Of a DNA stretch of 64,000 nt, positions 25,766-34,307 are shown piece after piece. The position numbers and the translations under genes were made by a program. How positions within the stretch are numbered: position 1 is the stretch's first letter; the number at the start of each line of letters is the position of its first letter. The notes beneath the pieces were generated by a model, which searched no databases, was not told the origin of the DNA, and was given only the letters and a program-made list of their open reading frames with translations. The DNA is from Ruegeria faecimaris (lineage in GTDB: Bacteria; Pseudomonadota; Alphaproteobacteria; Rhodobacterales; Rhodobacteraceae): positions 1 to 64,000 of the forward strand of contig NZ_FXTE01000006.1 of the NCBI RefSeq assembly GCF_900182615.1, written 5' to 3'.

Positions 25766-26731
25766 TCACGAAGTTGAGGCTGCGACAAGAACAATCTCGC
25801 CCGGCCAATTCGGTTGAATTCGTTCGGCAGCGCGCCAGGCGCGCAATCCGGTAGCACAGCACAATGCCAGTCTTTTACCCTTATTAGGGTCGATATCGCT
25901 CAGATCATCCGGCGATATCCGTTGCGCGTCAGGATGTACCGGGCGCGGGGATTCCTCGGCGCTGCGCAGCTCGATGATATGGTCATCTGTCGTCAGCTGC
26001 CCGGCCGAGAGAAACCGGAAACAGCTGTTCGGTTCGGGCGCATCGTCAAAGCGGAAGGCCGTGCTGCGGAGTGTCCGACCATCGTACTGAACCATCTGAC
26101 CCAGCACCGAGGGCGTCAGCCCAAGGATCAGGTTCAGCGCCATCTGCGCCTGCATCGCGCCAATCGTCCCGACGACCGGGCCCAGAACACCAGCGGTGGC
26201 GCAGCTTGCCCCGCTGTCCGGCGCGTCGGGAAACAGCGCGCGCAATGACGGCGCGCCGCCGCAGAAACCGCCGACATAGCCCGACAGCCCAAGCACCGAG
26301 GCGCTGATCAGCGGCTTGCCCTGCGCCAAGCAAGTGTCCGAGAGGATATAGCTGGCCGCATAGCTGTCTGCGCAATCCAGGATCACATCCGCCTGAGCGA
26401 CCAGATTACCGGCATTTTCACTTGTTAGAGCCTGTTTTCTGCCGCTGACGTCTATGTCCCTATTGATCGCCGTGCACCGTGCCGCCGCTCGCTCGGCTTT
26501 GGGATGTCCGCAATCCGTTTCAGTAAACAAGGTCTGCCGATGCAGGTTGGACAGCTCAACCTGATCCCCATCCAGGATCGTGATCTGCCCGATCCCGGCC
26601 CCGGCCAGCAGCGGCAGGACCGGGGCGGCCAACCCGCCCGCGCCCACCACCAGCACACGTGCCGAAGACAGGCGCGCCTGCCCTTTGGCCCCTACCTCTG
26701 GCAACAGCGTCTGACGGGCATATCGGCTCAT
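25766..26731 (-). CDS. thiF: ThiF/MoeB-type adenylyltransferase with short rhodanese-like tail
   Basis: 321 residues from the ATG at 26731, overlapping the thiE stop (ATGA). ThiF adenylates the C-terminal Gly of ThiS before sulfur transfer. The E1-like core has VVGAGGLAAPVLPLLAGAGIG (nucleotide loop), then DGDQVELSNLHRQTLF. The zinc-type cysteines of some homologues are not obvious. Residues about 285-321 (LALCCATGLRAWRAAERI) look like the tail of a rhodanese domain with the CxxGxR persulfide loop, but too short to be a whole domain. Confidence 0.85.
   Translation of the reverse strand: MSRYARQTLLPEVGAKGQARLSSARVLVVGAGGLAAPVLPLLAGAGIGQITILDGDQVELSNLHRQTLFTETDCGHPKAERAAARCTAINRDIDVSGRKQALTSENAGNLVAQADVILDCADSYAASYILSDTCLAQGKPLISASVLGLSGYVGGFCGGAPSLRALFPDAPDSGASCATAGVLGPVVGTIGAMQAQMALNLILGLTPSVLGQMVQYDGRTLRSTAFRFDDAPEPNSCFRFLSAGQLTTDDHIIELRSAEESPRPVHPDAQRISPDDLSDIDPNKGKRLALCCATGLRAWRAAERIQPNWPGEIVLVAASTS
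26425..26434 (+). repeat. TTAGAGCCTG word, copy 2 (in thiF)
   Basis: Part of a 16-mer (26423-26438, TGTTAGAGCCTGTTTT) identical to the one in the sulfotransferase gene at 42036. On the coding strand it reads Lys-Gln-Ala-Leu-Thr. Confidence 0.6.
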
Positions 26732-27324
26732 CTGGTGACCTCGATCCATTGACGCAGACGCGCTTCGGGGTCGGTATTCAGGGTAATATCGGTCACGACC
26801 GAGACGATATCCGCCCCAGCCTGCAGGACACCCGGTGCACGCTCGACGCTCATCCCGCCGATGCCAACCAGTAGAGTATCACCAACGCGCGCTTTCCATT
26901 CTGTGACGCGGGGCAGACCCTGCTGCTGCCATTTCATCTTTTTCAGGATGGTGGGATAGACCGGGCCAAGCGCCACATAGTCGGGGTCCATGGCCAGCAC
27001 GCGCTCTAACTCATCATCATCATGGGTGGACACGCCCAGTTTCAAACCCGCCTTGCGGATGGCAGTCAGATCGGCCTCGTCCAGATCCTCTTGCCCCAAA
27101 TGCACCCAGTCACAGCCGGCGTCGATGGCCGCCTGCCAATAGTCATTGACCACCAGAACTGTCCCATTTGCGCGGCACAGGTCACGCGACTTGGCAATCT
27201 GGTCACGCACCACATCCATGGGCTGGTCCTTGACCCTCAGCTGTACCAACTTGATGCCCAGCGGCAGCATCCGGCGCAGCCAGTCCGAATGATCGAAGAT
27301 CGGATAAAACCGGTCGAGTGTCAT
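26728..27324 (-). CDS. thiE: Thiamine-phosphate synthase
   Basis: 198 residues. ThiE joins HMP pyrophosphate with the thiazole phosphate. Conserved pieces: [53 protein letters not shown] and [13 protein letters not shown]. It overlaps thiG and thiF by 4 bp each, inside the riboswitch operon. With ThiD upstream, the operon can assemble thiamine phosphate from imported HMP and self-made thiazole. Confidence 0.95.
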   Translation of the reverse strand: MTLDRFYPIFDHSDWLRRMLPLGIKLVQLRVKDQPMDVVRDQIAKSRDLCRANGTVLVVNDYWQAAIDAGCDWVHLGQEDLDEADLTAIRKAGLKLGVSTHDDDELERVLAMDPDYVALGPVYPTILKKMKWQQQGLPRVTEWKARVGDTLLVGIGGMSVERAPGVLQAGADIVSVVTDITLNTDPEARLRQWIEVTR

Positions 27325-28085
27325 GACAGAAATGCCTTTCCAATAACCGGGGTCGAAGGTTCCGCCATATCGCGCGCCTCGATCGGGTCGGCCTGATGGG
27401 CCAGTTGCCCGGCCTCGATCGCGCGGGCCATTGCGCGGGCCATCAAAACGGGGTCCCCGGCGCGGGCCACAGCAGTGTTCAGCAGTACAGCGTCATAACC
27501 CAGCTCCATCGCGTGGGCGGCGTGGCTGGGCAGGCCGATGCCCGCGTCAATCACCAAGGGCACATCCGGGAACTCTGCCCGCATCGCCCGCAGGGCATAT
27601 TCATTGTTCAGCCCCCGCCCTGACCCGATCGGCGCGCCCCATGGCATCAGCACCTCACACCCGGCGGCAAGCAGCCGTTCGCCAACAATCAGATCGTCGG
27701 TCGTATAGGGAAAGACCTGAAACCCGTCGCTGGTCAGAATGCGCGCGGCTTCGACCAGCTGGAACACATCCGGCTGCAGGCTGTCGGTATGGCCGATCAG
27801 TTCCAGCTTGATCCACTTGGTATCAAAGACCTCACGCGCCATATGGGCGGTGGTCACCGCCTCTTTGACCGTGTGGCATCCGGCGGTGTTGGGCAGCACC
27901 AACACGCCCAGATCGCGGATCATCTGCCAGAATGCTTGCCCCGCCCCGGATTCACGGCGAAGCGAGACCGTGGCAACACCCGCCCCGCTTTCGCGAAAGG
28001 CCTGCTCCAGAATAGCTGGGCTGGGATATTGCGCCGTGCCCAGCATCAGCGGGTTGGCCAATGTGGTTCCGTAAAAGGATTTCAT
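27321..28085 (-). CDS. thiG: Thiazole synthase
   Basis: 254 residues, the usual length. ThiG condenses the glycine imine from ThiO, deoxyxylulose phosphate and ThiS-thiocarboxylate into the thiazole phosphate. The catalytic lysine region ([12 protein letters not shown]) and the phosphate-binding end ([20 protein letters not shown]) are present. It starts 2 bp after thiS and overlaps thiE. Confidence 0.96.
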   Translation of the reverse strand: MKSFYGTTLANPLMLGTAQYPSPAILEQAFRESGAGVATVSLRRESGAGQAFWQMIRDLGVLVLPNTAGCHTVKEAVTTAHMAREVFDTKWIKLELIGHTDSLQPDVFQLVEAARILTSDGFQVFPYTTDDLIVGERLLAAGCEVLMPWGAPIGSGRGLNNEYALRAMRAEFPDVPLVIDAGIGLPSHAAHAMELGYDAVLLNTAVARAGDPVLMARAMARAIEAGQLAHQADPIEARDMAEPSTPVIGKAFLS

Positions 28086-28087
28086 CC

Positions 28088-28282
28088 TCAGCCCCCCTGC
28101 ATCGGCGCGACGATTTCGATCCGATCCCCTTCAACCAAAGCATGGGCAACACGCAGCCCCGAGGGCACGAAATCTTCGTTCACCGCAGTGGCGACACGGC
28201 CCGAGTAGCCGCATTCCATCAGCAATTCCGATAAGGTCTCGGCCCGCACCTCGCGCGGCTCGCCATTAAGCACGATCTTCAT
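28088..28282 (-). CDS. thiS: Sulfur-carrier protein ThiS
   Basis: 64 residues from the ATG at 28282 ([12 protein letters not shown]). Its ubiquitin-like fold ends in the obligatory Gly-Gly (APMQGG), which becomes a thiocarboxylate. The start lies within the last 17 bp of thiO, so the genes overlap. The longer frame starting at 28324 adds residues not found in the family. Confidence 0.94.
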   Translation of the reverse strand: MKIVLNGEPREVRAETLSELLMECGYSGRVATAVNEDFVPSGLRVAHALVEGDRIEIVAPMQGG

Positions 28283-29243
28283 CGACCATCTCCGAATGTT
28301 TGTGTTCAAGCGCCAGATCGGCAACGCCCTGGGCCAGCGCCGGTGCCAGCAGATACCCGTGGCGGTACAGCCCGTTGGCGTAAATCGTCCCGCCCCGACG
28401 CCGGATCCGAGGCAGATTGTCGGGAAAGGCCGGGCGCAGATCGACGCCGATCTCTAGCACCTCGGCCTCGCCAAAAGCGGGGTTCAACGCATAGGCCGCG
28501 CTTAGCAGTTCCAGCATCGAGCGCGCGGTGATGCGGGTTTTATCCTCGGATTCAATCATCGTCGCGCCCAGCATATAGATGCCATCGCCACGCGGCACGA
28601 TGTAAAGCGGCATCCGGGGATGCAACAGGCGCACGGGCCGGGTCAGCGTCACATCAGGGCAGCGGATCACCAGCATCTCACCCTTCACGCCCCGAAGATC
28701 AGACAAGGCGTCCCGCGCCTGAAGACCACGGCAGTCAATCGCGTTCTCCAACCCAGCAGGGGCGGGTTCGCGATGAAAGGCAACGCCCCGCGCGATAAGA
28801 TCGTCGAACACATCCCGCAGCGCCATGCGTGGGTCTATATGGGCTTCGTCCTTGAAATACAGACCGTTGCCGAAACCATGTAAATCAGGCTCTAATGCGG
28901 CTAGTTCCTGCTGATCTACCTCATGATACCCCTGCGTTCGACGACCAAACCGACGCAAATCCGGCAAGTCGCGCGCACCGCAAACGACCAAAGTACCGCG
29001 CTGATGAACCTTGGTCCGGGTCGCCCACCAGTCAAAAGCACCCAGCCCCAGGCGCAAGACCAGCTCTTCGGCATTTTCGAACTCGCACCACGGGGCCAGC
29101 ATTCCCCCGGCCCACCAAGAACAGCCATGCGGACCCGGCAGGCCGGCGGGGTCAAAGACCTGCACCCGTGCGCCGCGATGGGCCAATTCGGACGCAACAG
29201 CCAAACCGGCCACGCCTGCCCCTATGACAGACCAGATCGTCAC
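28266..29243 (-). CDS. thiO: Glycine oxidase ThiO
   Basis: 325 residues from a GTG at 29243, which overlaps the thiD stop as GTGA; upstream codons lie inside thiD. The FAD-binding motif is VIGAGVAGLAVASELAHRGARVQVFD. ThiO oxidises glycine to the imine used by ThiG, the aerobic alternative to ThiH. This fits an aerobic marine heterotroph. Confidence 0.92.
   Translation of the reverse strand: MTIWSVIGAGVAGLAVASELAHRGARVQVFDPAGLPGPHGCSWWAGGMLAPWCEFENAEELVLRLGLGAFDWWATRTKVHQRGTLVVCGARDLPDLRRFGRRTQGYHEVDQQELAALEPDLHGFGNGLYFKDEAHIDPRMALRDVFDDLIARGVAFHREPAPAGLENAIDCRGLQARDALSDLRGVKGEMLVIRCPDVTLTRPVRLLHPRMPLYIVPRGDGIYMLGATMIESEDKTRITARSMLELLSAAYALNPAFGEAEVLEIGVDLRPAFPDNLPRIRRRGGTIYANGLYRHGYLLAPALAQGVADLALEHKHSEMVDEDRA
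28886..28895 (-). repeat. TTAGAGCCTG word, copy 3 (in thiO)
   Basis: Exact copy in the minus orientation, the only one of the set so oriented. It is read on the thiO coding strand as Leu-Glu-Pro-Asp, using the rare TTA-type context. Confidence 0.5.
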
Positions 29244-30043
29244 GCTGACCAGGCCCGATGGAAATGATGCACCGGACCATGGCCCCGGCCCACGCACAGC
29301 CCATCAGCCTGGGCGATAGCGCCTTGCAAATAAGCATGTGCCTCTGCCACGGAATCCCGCAAGCTCAGACCTTTGGCCAACCCGGCGGAAATTGACGAGG
29401 ACAATGTACACCCAGTCCCGTGGGTGTTCTTTGTGTTCCGGCGCTGCGCTGTGAATTCATCCACCAATCCCGAACCGTCGACCAACAGATCATGACATAT
29501 CTCGCCCTGACCGTGCCCACCTTTCATCAAAACCGACGCGGCACCCTTTGCGCAAAGGGCCAGCCCCTGAGCCACCATTTCATCCGGAGACTGCGCTTCG
29601 TTCTGCTCAAGCAGCCGCCCAGCTTCGGGCAAATTGGGTGTCAGGACGGTCGCGCGTGGTATCAGAAGGTCCGTCAGGGTCTGGATCGCGTCACCGGCCA
29701 GCAAAGCATCCCCGGATTTCGCGATCATGACAGGGTCCAAGACAATGGGTCCCGCATAGCCTGACAGGGCATCTGCCACGGTCTCGATAATCTCGGGGGT
29801 TGCCAGCATGCCGATCTTGATCGCCCCGACATCCAGATCGCTCAGCACCGCGTCGATCTGTGCGCGGATCACATCAAGGGGAATGCCATGAACCGCCGTC
29901 ACGGCCCGGGTGTTCTGCGCAGTCACTGCCGTAACAACGCTAGCCCCGTAAACGCCCAGCGCCGACATCGCCTTGAGATCGGCCTGAATTCCGGCCCCGC
30001 CTCCGCTGTCGGACCCTGCAATGGTCAAGGCAATAGCTGCCAT
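29240..30043 (-). CDS. thiD: Hydroxymethylpyrimidine kinase / phosphomethylpyrimidine kinase
   Basis: 267 residues from the ATG at 30043 (MAAIALTIAGSDSGGGAGIQADLK); GGAG lies 7 bp upstream. A GTG start at 30157 would fall inside the TPP riboswitch and an ATG at 30097 in its leader. ThiD phosphorylates HMP twice. The nucleotide site GTGCTLSSSISAGLAKG is near the C-terminus. As the first gene after the riboswitch it is the direct target of control. Confidence 0.95.
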   Translation of the reverse strand: MAAIALTIAGSDSGGGAGIQADLKAMSALGVYGASVVTAVTAQNTRAVTAVHGIPLDVIRAQIDAVLSDLDVGAIKIGMLATPEIIETVADALSGYAGPIVLDPVMIAKSGDALLAGDAIQTLTDLLIPRATVLTPNLPEAGRLLEQNEAQSPDEMVAQGLALCAKGAASVLMKGGHGQGEICHDLLVDGSGLVDEFTAQRRNTKNTHGTGCTLSSSISAGLAKGLSLRDSVAEAHAYLQGAIAQADGLCVGRGHGPVHHFHRAWSA

Positions 30044-30100
30044 GTCGTTGCTCCATCTTCTAGGGGCAACAACGGAGGATAGAAAGTCTGTATTCATAAG

Positions 30101-30190
30101 ACCGTTCCCTCCGCCGGAATTGCCCGGATCAGGTTCGATGGGTTGATGCAGCTGCACCTCTCAGCCTTGCGAACAAGGCACCCCAACGGT
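30101..30190 (-). ncRNA. TPP riboswitch (THI element)
   Basis: On the minus strand P1 pairs ACCGTT (30190-30185) with AACGGT (30106-30101). Inside are the hallmark GGCTGAGA segment and the GAACCTGATC-CGGGCAATTCCGGCGGAGGGA segment. TPP binding should switch off thiDOSGEF-thiY-tenA-thiZX. The CGGAGG at 30113-30108 can pair with CCTCCG at 30078-30073, which could otherwise cover the thiD ribosome site (GGAG, 30054-30051), suggesting translational control. Confidence 0.96.
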
Positions 30191-30256
30191 TGCGCGGACC
30201 ATCTCAGGAGCGGCGACAATAATCAAGCGAAGAATTACGAGGCTCTTCCTCGCGCT

Positions 30257-30319
30257 CCGAGGTATTTTTGGCCAGATGAAATGCGGATCACCCGCTTCAT
30301 CTGGCCCTAGATACCTCGG
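30257..30319. repeat. Nested inverted repeat between dnaJ and thi operon
   Basis: CCGAGGTAT (30257-30265) pairs with ATACCTCGG (30311-30319), and inside it GGCCAGATGAA (30270-30280) pairs with TTCATCTGGCC (30296-30306). Two stems of 9 and 11 bp make a long cruciform-like hairpin. I believe similar CGAGGTATTTTTGGCCAGATGAA spacers occur in other Roseobacter genomes. It may end dnaJ transcription or be a dispersed element. Confidence 0.7.
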
Positions 30320-30329
30320 GGGAGTCGCG

Positions 30330-30351
30330 GGGGGCAGCGCCCCCTTTTTTT
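30330..30351 (+). terminator. Rho-independent terminator-like hairpin
   Basis: GGGGGC (30330-30335), loop AGC, GCCCCC (30339-30344), then seven Ts. It is oriented for plus-strand transcripts, although no plus gene ends here. On the minus strand the same hairpin lies 12 bp after the dnaJ stop, without a T run. Confidence 0.6.
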
Positions 30352-30362
30352 GGGAAAAGACT

Positions 30363-31511
30363 TCAGCCCTTCATCCCGTCCCAGAAGGATTTGACGGAGG
30401 AGAAAAAGCTGTTGGATTCCGGGTGATTATCTTCACCCAGGTCGTCGAACTCGCGCAGCAGCTCTTTCTGGCGGCTGGTGAGGTTTACCGGAGTTTCCAC
30501 GGCCAGCTCAATGAACATATCTCCAACACCGCCGCCGCGCAGGGCTGGCATGCCCTTGCCGCGCAGGCGCATCTGGCGACCCGATTGGCTGCCCGCTGGA
30601 ATCTGCACACGCCCGCGGCCACCGTCGATGGTCGGAACTTCGATCGAACCACCAAGAGCGGCTTTGGCCATGCTGACCGGCACACGGCAATAAAGGTTCA
30701 CGCTGTCACGCTCGAACAGCCTGTGATCTGAGACCTCTACAAAGATGTATAGATCGCCCGGAGGACCACCTCGCATTCCAGCCTCGCCTTCACCGGCCAG
30801 ACGAATGCGCGTGCCGGTTTCGACACCGGCTGGAATATTAACGGACAAGGCGCGTTCTTTTTCAACACGGCCCGCACCCTGACAGGATTTGCAGGGGTTC
30901 TTGACGATTTGACCCAGGCCCGAACAGGTTGGACAGCTGCGTTCTACTGTGAAAAAGCCTTGTTGCGCACGCACCTTGCCCATACCCGAACAGGTCGGAC
31001 AGGTTGTGGGCTCAACACCGCCTTCAGCCCCAGATCCGTCGCAGGACGAACAGGCAACCGCTGCCGGGACATTGATGGTTTTCTGCTGACCTGAATACGC
31101 CTCTTCCAGCGAGACGCGCAGGTTATAGCGCAGATCCGAACCGCGTGCGGCACGACGTCCACCGCCCCCGCCCCGTTGGCCGCCCATGAAATCGCCGAAC
31201 AGGTCGTCGAACACATCCGAAAATGCACTGGAAAAGTCGCCCTGACCAAAGCCAGCGCCAGGTCGGCCACCGCCGCCCATGCCATTTTCGAATGCAGCAT
31301 GACCGAACCTGTCATAAGCCGCCTTGCGTTCAGCATCTTTCAGGACGTCATAGGCCTCGTTCGCTTCTTTGAACTGTGCCTCTGACTCCGGATTGTCCTT
31401 GTTGCGGTCGGGATGTAATTCTTTGGCCTTCTTGCGAAAGCCTTTCTTGATCTCGTCCGCTGATGCACCCTTGGATACGCCGAGCACATCGTAATAGTCG
31501 CGTTTTGACAT
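30363..31511 (-). CDS. dnaJ: Chaperone DnaJ (Hsp40)
   Basis: 382 residues from the ATG at 31511 ([15 protein letters not shown]). The J domain has HPDRNKD. A Gly/Phe-rich linker follows (about 75-125), then four zinc repeats [24 protein letters not shown] and CKSCQGAG, then the substrate-binding C-terminal domains. DnaJ delivers clients to DnaK and stimulates its ATPase. It lies 74 bp downstream of dnaK, with a strong hairpin between. Confidence 0.97.
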   Translation of the reverse strand: MSKRDYYDVLGVSKGASADEIKKGFRKKAKELHPDRNKDNPESEAQFKEANEAYDVLKDAERKAAYDRFGHAAFENGMGGGGRPGAGFGQGDFSSAFSDVFDDLFGDFMGGQRGGGGGRRAARGSDLRYNLRVSLEEAYSGQQKTINVPAAVACSSCDGSGAEGGVEPTTCPTCSGMGKVRAQQGFFTVERSCPTCSGLGQIVKNPCKSCQGAGRVEKERALSVNIPAGVETGTRIRLAGEGEAGMRGGPPGDLYIFVEVSDHRLFERDSVNLYCRVPVSMAKAALGGSIEVPTIDGGRGRVQIPAGSQSGRQMRLRGKGMPALRGGGVGDMFIELAVETPVNLTSRQKELLREFDDLGEDNHPESNSFFSSVKSFWDGMKG

Positions 31512-31537
31512 CAGTATTTCCTTCTGCCTCAACGTAA

Positions 31538-31568
31538 TCGGGCCGGCCCGGTGACCGGACCGGCCCGA
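31538..31568 (-). promoter_or_regulatory. Strong hairpin in the dnaK-dnaJ spacer
   Basis: TCGGGCCGG (31538-31546) pairs with CCGGCCCGA (31560-31568), and the interior CCGG-TGA-CCGG extends the stem. There is no T run, so it is probably an mRNA processing or stability element, or a partial stop that lowers dnaJ relative to dnaK. Confidence 0.6.
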
Positions 31569-31585
31569 ATTGGCCCGGTTACCCG

Positions 31586-33493
31586 TTAGCTACGCTTGTC
31601 GTTGTCCAGATCTTCGAACTCGGCATCGACGATGTCATCCTCGCCCGGTGCAGCATCCGCAGCGGCAGGTTCATCTTCGCCGTCTTCAGCTTGCGCTTTG
31701 TAGATGGCTTCGCCCAGCTTCATGGCCGCTTCGGTAACGTTCTGGATGCCCGACTTAATCTTGTCGGCATTCTCGGTTTCCAGCTCGTCTTTCAGCGCGG
31801 CAATCGCCAGCTCGATGGCTTCGATGGTTGTTGGATCAACCTTGTCGGCATGTTCTTCCATCGACTTTTCTGTCGAGTGGATCAGGCTTTCCGCCTGATT
31901 CTTTGCGTCGACCAGCTCGCGGCGTTCCTTGTCGGCCTCCGCGTTCTCTTCGGCGTCCTTGACCATCTTTTCGATGTCCTCGTCGGACAGGCCGCCCGAT
32001 GCCTGGATGGTAATCTTCTGCTCTTTGCCAGTGCCTTTGTCCTTGGCCGAAACCGAGACGATGCCGTTGGCGTCAATGTCAAAAGTCACCTCGATCTGCG
32101 GCATGCCGCGCGGTGCTGGCGGGATATCTTCGAGGTTGAACTGACCCAGGATCTTGTTGTCCGCAGCCATTTCACGTTCCCCTTGGAAACAGCGAATGGT
32201 CACGGCGTTCTGGTTGTCTTCGGCGGTCGAGAAGACCTGAGACTTTTTCGTCGGGATCGTGGTGTTGCGGTCGATCAGTCGGGTGAACACGCCACCCAGC
32301 GTTTCGATACCCAGCGACAGCGGTGTCACGTCCAGCAGAACAACGTCTTTAACGTCGCCCTGCAGAACACCGGCCTGAATGGCGGCGCCCATGGCAACCA
32401 CTTCGTCCGGGTTCACACCCTTGTGCGGCTCTTTACCGAAGAACTTGGTGACCTCTTCGATCACTTTCGGCATCCGGGTCATACCGCCGACCAGAACAAC
32501 CTCGTCAATGTCGCCAGCCGACAGACCTGCGTCTTTCAGCGCGGCCTGGCAGGGTTTCATCGACTTTTTGATCAGGTCCGAAACCAGCGATTCCAGCTTG
32601 GCACGGGTCAGTTTCATGACCATGTGCAGCGGCTGACCGTTCGACCCCATCGAGATGAACGGCTGGTTGATTTCGGTCTGCGAAGTCGAGGACAGTTCGA
32701 TCTTGGCTTTTTCAGCAGCTTCTTTCAGACGCTGCAGGGCCATCTTGTCGGCAGACAGATCGACACCGTGTTCCTTTTTGAACTCATCCGCCAGGTAGTT
32801 GACGATGCGCATGTCAAAGTCTTCACCACCCAGGAAGGTGTCGCCATTGGTCGATTTAACCTCGAACAACCCGTCGTCGATTTCCAGAATGGTTACGTCG
32901 AAGGTACCGCCACCAAGGTCATAAACCGCGATGGTTTGGGTTTCTTCCTTGTCCAGACCATAGGCCAGAGCGGCAGCTGTCGGTTCGTTGATGATCCGCA
33001 GCACTTCCAGGCCGGCGATTTTACCGGCATCTTTGGTCGCCTGACGCTGTGCGTCGTTGAAATAGGCCGGAACGGTGATAACGGCTTGTGTGACTTCCTC
33101 ACCCAAGTAGCTTTCAGCGGTTTCCTTCATCTTGCCCAGAGTGAAGGCCGAAATCTGGCTTGGGGAGTACTTTTCACCGCGGGCTTCGACCCACGCGTCG
33201 CCATTGCCGCCATCAACGATGGCGTATGGTACCATTTTCTTGTCTTTTTCGACTTCGGCATCATCCACACGACGACCGATCAGGCGTTTGACGCCAAAAA
33301 CCGTGTTGTCAGGGTTGGTGACCGCCTGGCGTTTCGCAGGCTGACCGACCAGTCGCTCATCTTCGGTGAAGGCGACGATCGAGGGCGTGGTCCGCGCCCC
33401 TTCGGCGTTTTCGATGACCTTTGGCTGCGAGCCGTCCATGATGGCAACGCACGAGTTGGTGGTGCCGAGGTCAATCCCGATTACTTTTCCCAT
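31586..33493 (-). CDS. dnaK: Chaperone DnaK (Hsp70)
   Basis: 635 residues from the ATG at 33493 ([15 protein letters not shown]); upstream codons are spurious. The ATPase domain (1-385) has [20 protein letters not shown] and [10 protein letters not shown]. The substrate domain follows, and the tail ends in an acidic Ala/Glu/Asp stretch ([11 protein letters not shown]). It is the central ATP-driven chaperone and also down-regulates sigma-32 in proteobacteria. A near-perfect RpoH promoter lies about 107 bp upstream. Confidence 0.98.
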   Translation of the reverse strand: MGKVIGIDLGTTNSCVAIMDGSQPKVIENAEGARTTPSIVAFTEDERLVGQPAKRQAVTNPDNTVFGVKRLIGRRVDDAEVEKDKKMVPYAIVDGGNGDAWVEARGEKYSPSQISAFTLGKMKETAESYLGEEVTQAVITVPAYFNDAQRQATKDAGKIAGLEVLRIINEPTAAALAYGLDKEETQTIAVYDLGGGTFDVTILEIDDGLFEVKSTNGDTFLGGEDFDMRIVNYLADEFKKEHGVDLSADKMALQRLKEAAEKAKIELSSTSQTEINQPFISMGSNGQPLHMVMKLTRAKLESLVSDLIKKSMKPCQAALKDAGLSAGDIDEVVLVGGMTRMPKVIEEVTKFFGKEPHKGVNPDEVVAMGAAIQAGVLQGDVKDVVLLDVTPLSLGIETLGGVFTRLIDRNTTIPTKKSQVFSTAEDNQNAVTIRCFQGEREMAADNKILGQFNLEDIPPAPRGMPQIEVTFDIDANGIVSVSAKDKGTGKEQKITIQASGGLSDEDIEKMVKDAEENAEADKERRELVDAKNQAESLIHSTEKSMEEHADKVDPTTIEAIELAIAALKDELETENADKIKSGIQNVTEAAMKLGEAIYKAQAEDGEDEPAAADAAPGEDDIVDAEFEDLDNDKRS

Positions 33494-33599
33494 ATGTTCA
33501 ATCCCTTTCTCTTCAAGGCGATGTCCCGAGGCCCGACCCGTTATGGCATCTGGCCCCGATCTGATTTGCGCAATGGTCCTACACCATCGCGCGTCCCGG

Positions 33600-33631
33600 C
33601 GTATATAAGGACGGGAACAGGGGCCTGCAAG
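33600..33631 (-). promoter_or_regulatory. RpoH (sigma-32) promoter of dnaK
   Basis: On the minus strand, CTTG (33631-33628), 18 bp, then CTTATATACG (33609-33600). This matches the alphaproteobacterial heat-shock consensus CTTG-N17/18-CYTATNTNNG at every defined base. It implies a 5' leader of about 100 nt before the dnaK ATG. Confidence 0.85.
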
Positions 33632-33704
33632 CATTCACAAATGCAGGTTTTCAGGAATCTGCAGCCTTTTTAGCAAGGTTTTGGCAAGGATTGAGGAATC
33701 TGGA

Positions 33705-34307
33705 ATGGCGCGGCTGCTTTTACGCGGTTTTGAAATCAGGAAAGCTTACCTTGACGGAGCTGCCCAGGCACAGCTGATCACGCTGTTGCGTCCGATTCTG
33801 AAATCAGCACCTTTGTTCCGCCCGACCACCCCTTCGGGCAAGGAAATGTCTGTTCGCATGACCTCGGCCGGGGCGCTGGGTTGGGTCACTGACAAGAACG
33901 GGTACAGGTACCAGCCGCACCATCCAAAGGGTATGGAATGGCCCGCCATTCCAGACTGCATTCTGGATATCTGGCGCGATCTTGCCAGCCCCGAACGTGA
34001 CCCCGACTGTTGCTTGGTCAATTACTATGGCGAAGGGGCGCGAATGGGCCTCCATCAGGATAAGGACGAGGCCGATTTTTCCTGGCCGGTCCTTTCGATC
34101 TCATTAGGTGACGACGCGTTGTTCCGCATTGGCAACACGACCCGAGGGGGCAAAACGGAATCGATCTGGCTTGGCTCGGGCGATGTTGTCGTGATGGGTG
34201 GACCCGCGCGCCTAACCTATCACGGGGTAGATCGCATTCGTTTCGGGTCTTCAAAACTGTTGCCAAAGGGCGGGCGGATCAACCTGACCTTGCGCGTGGC
34301 GGGTTAA
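33705..34307 (+). CDS. alkB: AlkB-type 2-oxoglutarate/Fe(II) dioxygenase
   Basis: 200 residues from the ATG at 33705, with GAGGAA upstream; a TTG at 33681 is possible but less likely. AlkB removes methyl groups from 1-methyladenine and 3-methylcytosine in DNA or RNA. The iron ligands are in LHQDKDE (HxD) and LTYHGVDR (His), with the 2-oxoglutarate Arg in RINLTLRV. It is divergent from dnaK, with only about 75 bp between its start and the heat-shock promoter, and converges with the export permease by 4 bp. Confidence 0.93.
   Translation: MARLLLRGFEIRKAYLDGAAQAQLITLLRPILKSAPLFRPTTPSGKEMSVRMTSAGALGWVTDKNGYRYQPHHPKGMEWPAIPDCILDIWRDLASPERDPDCCLVNYYGEGARMGLHQDKDEADFSWPVLSISLGDDALFRIGNTTRGGKTESIWLGSGDVVVMGGPARLTYHGVDRIRFGSSKLLPKGGRINLTLRVAG

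Noticed and set aside
30044..30157. Upstream starts for thiD (GTG 30157, ATG 30097)
   Set aside because: They would translate the TPP riboswitch or its leader; the ATG at 30043 has its own GGAG and the family N-terminus.
31691..33673. 660-codon open frame antisense to dnaK
   Set aside because: Shadow of dnaK produced by codon bias; no recognisable protein features.
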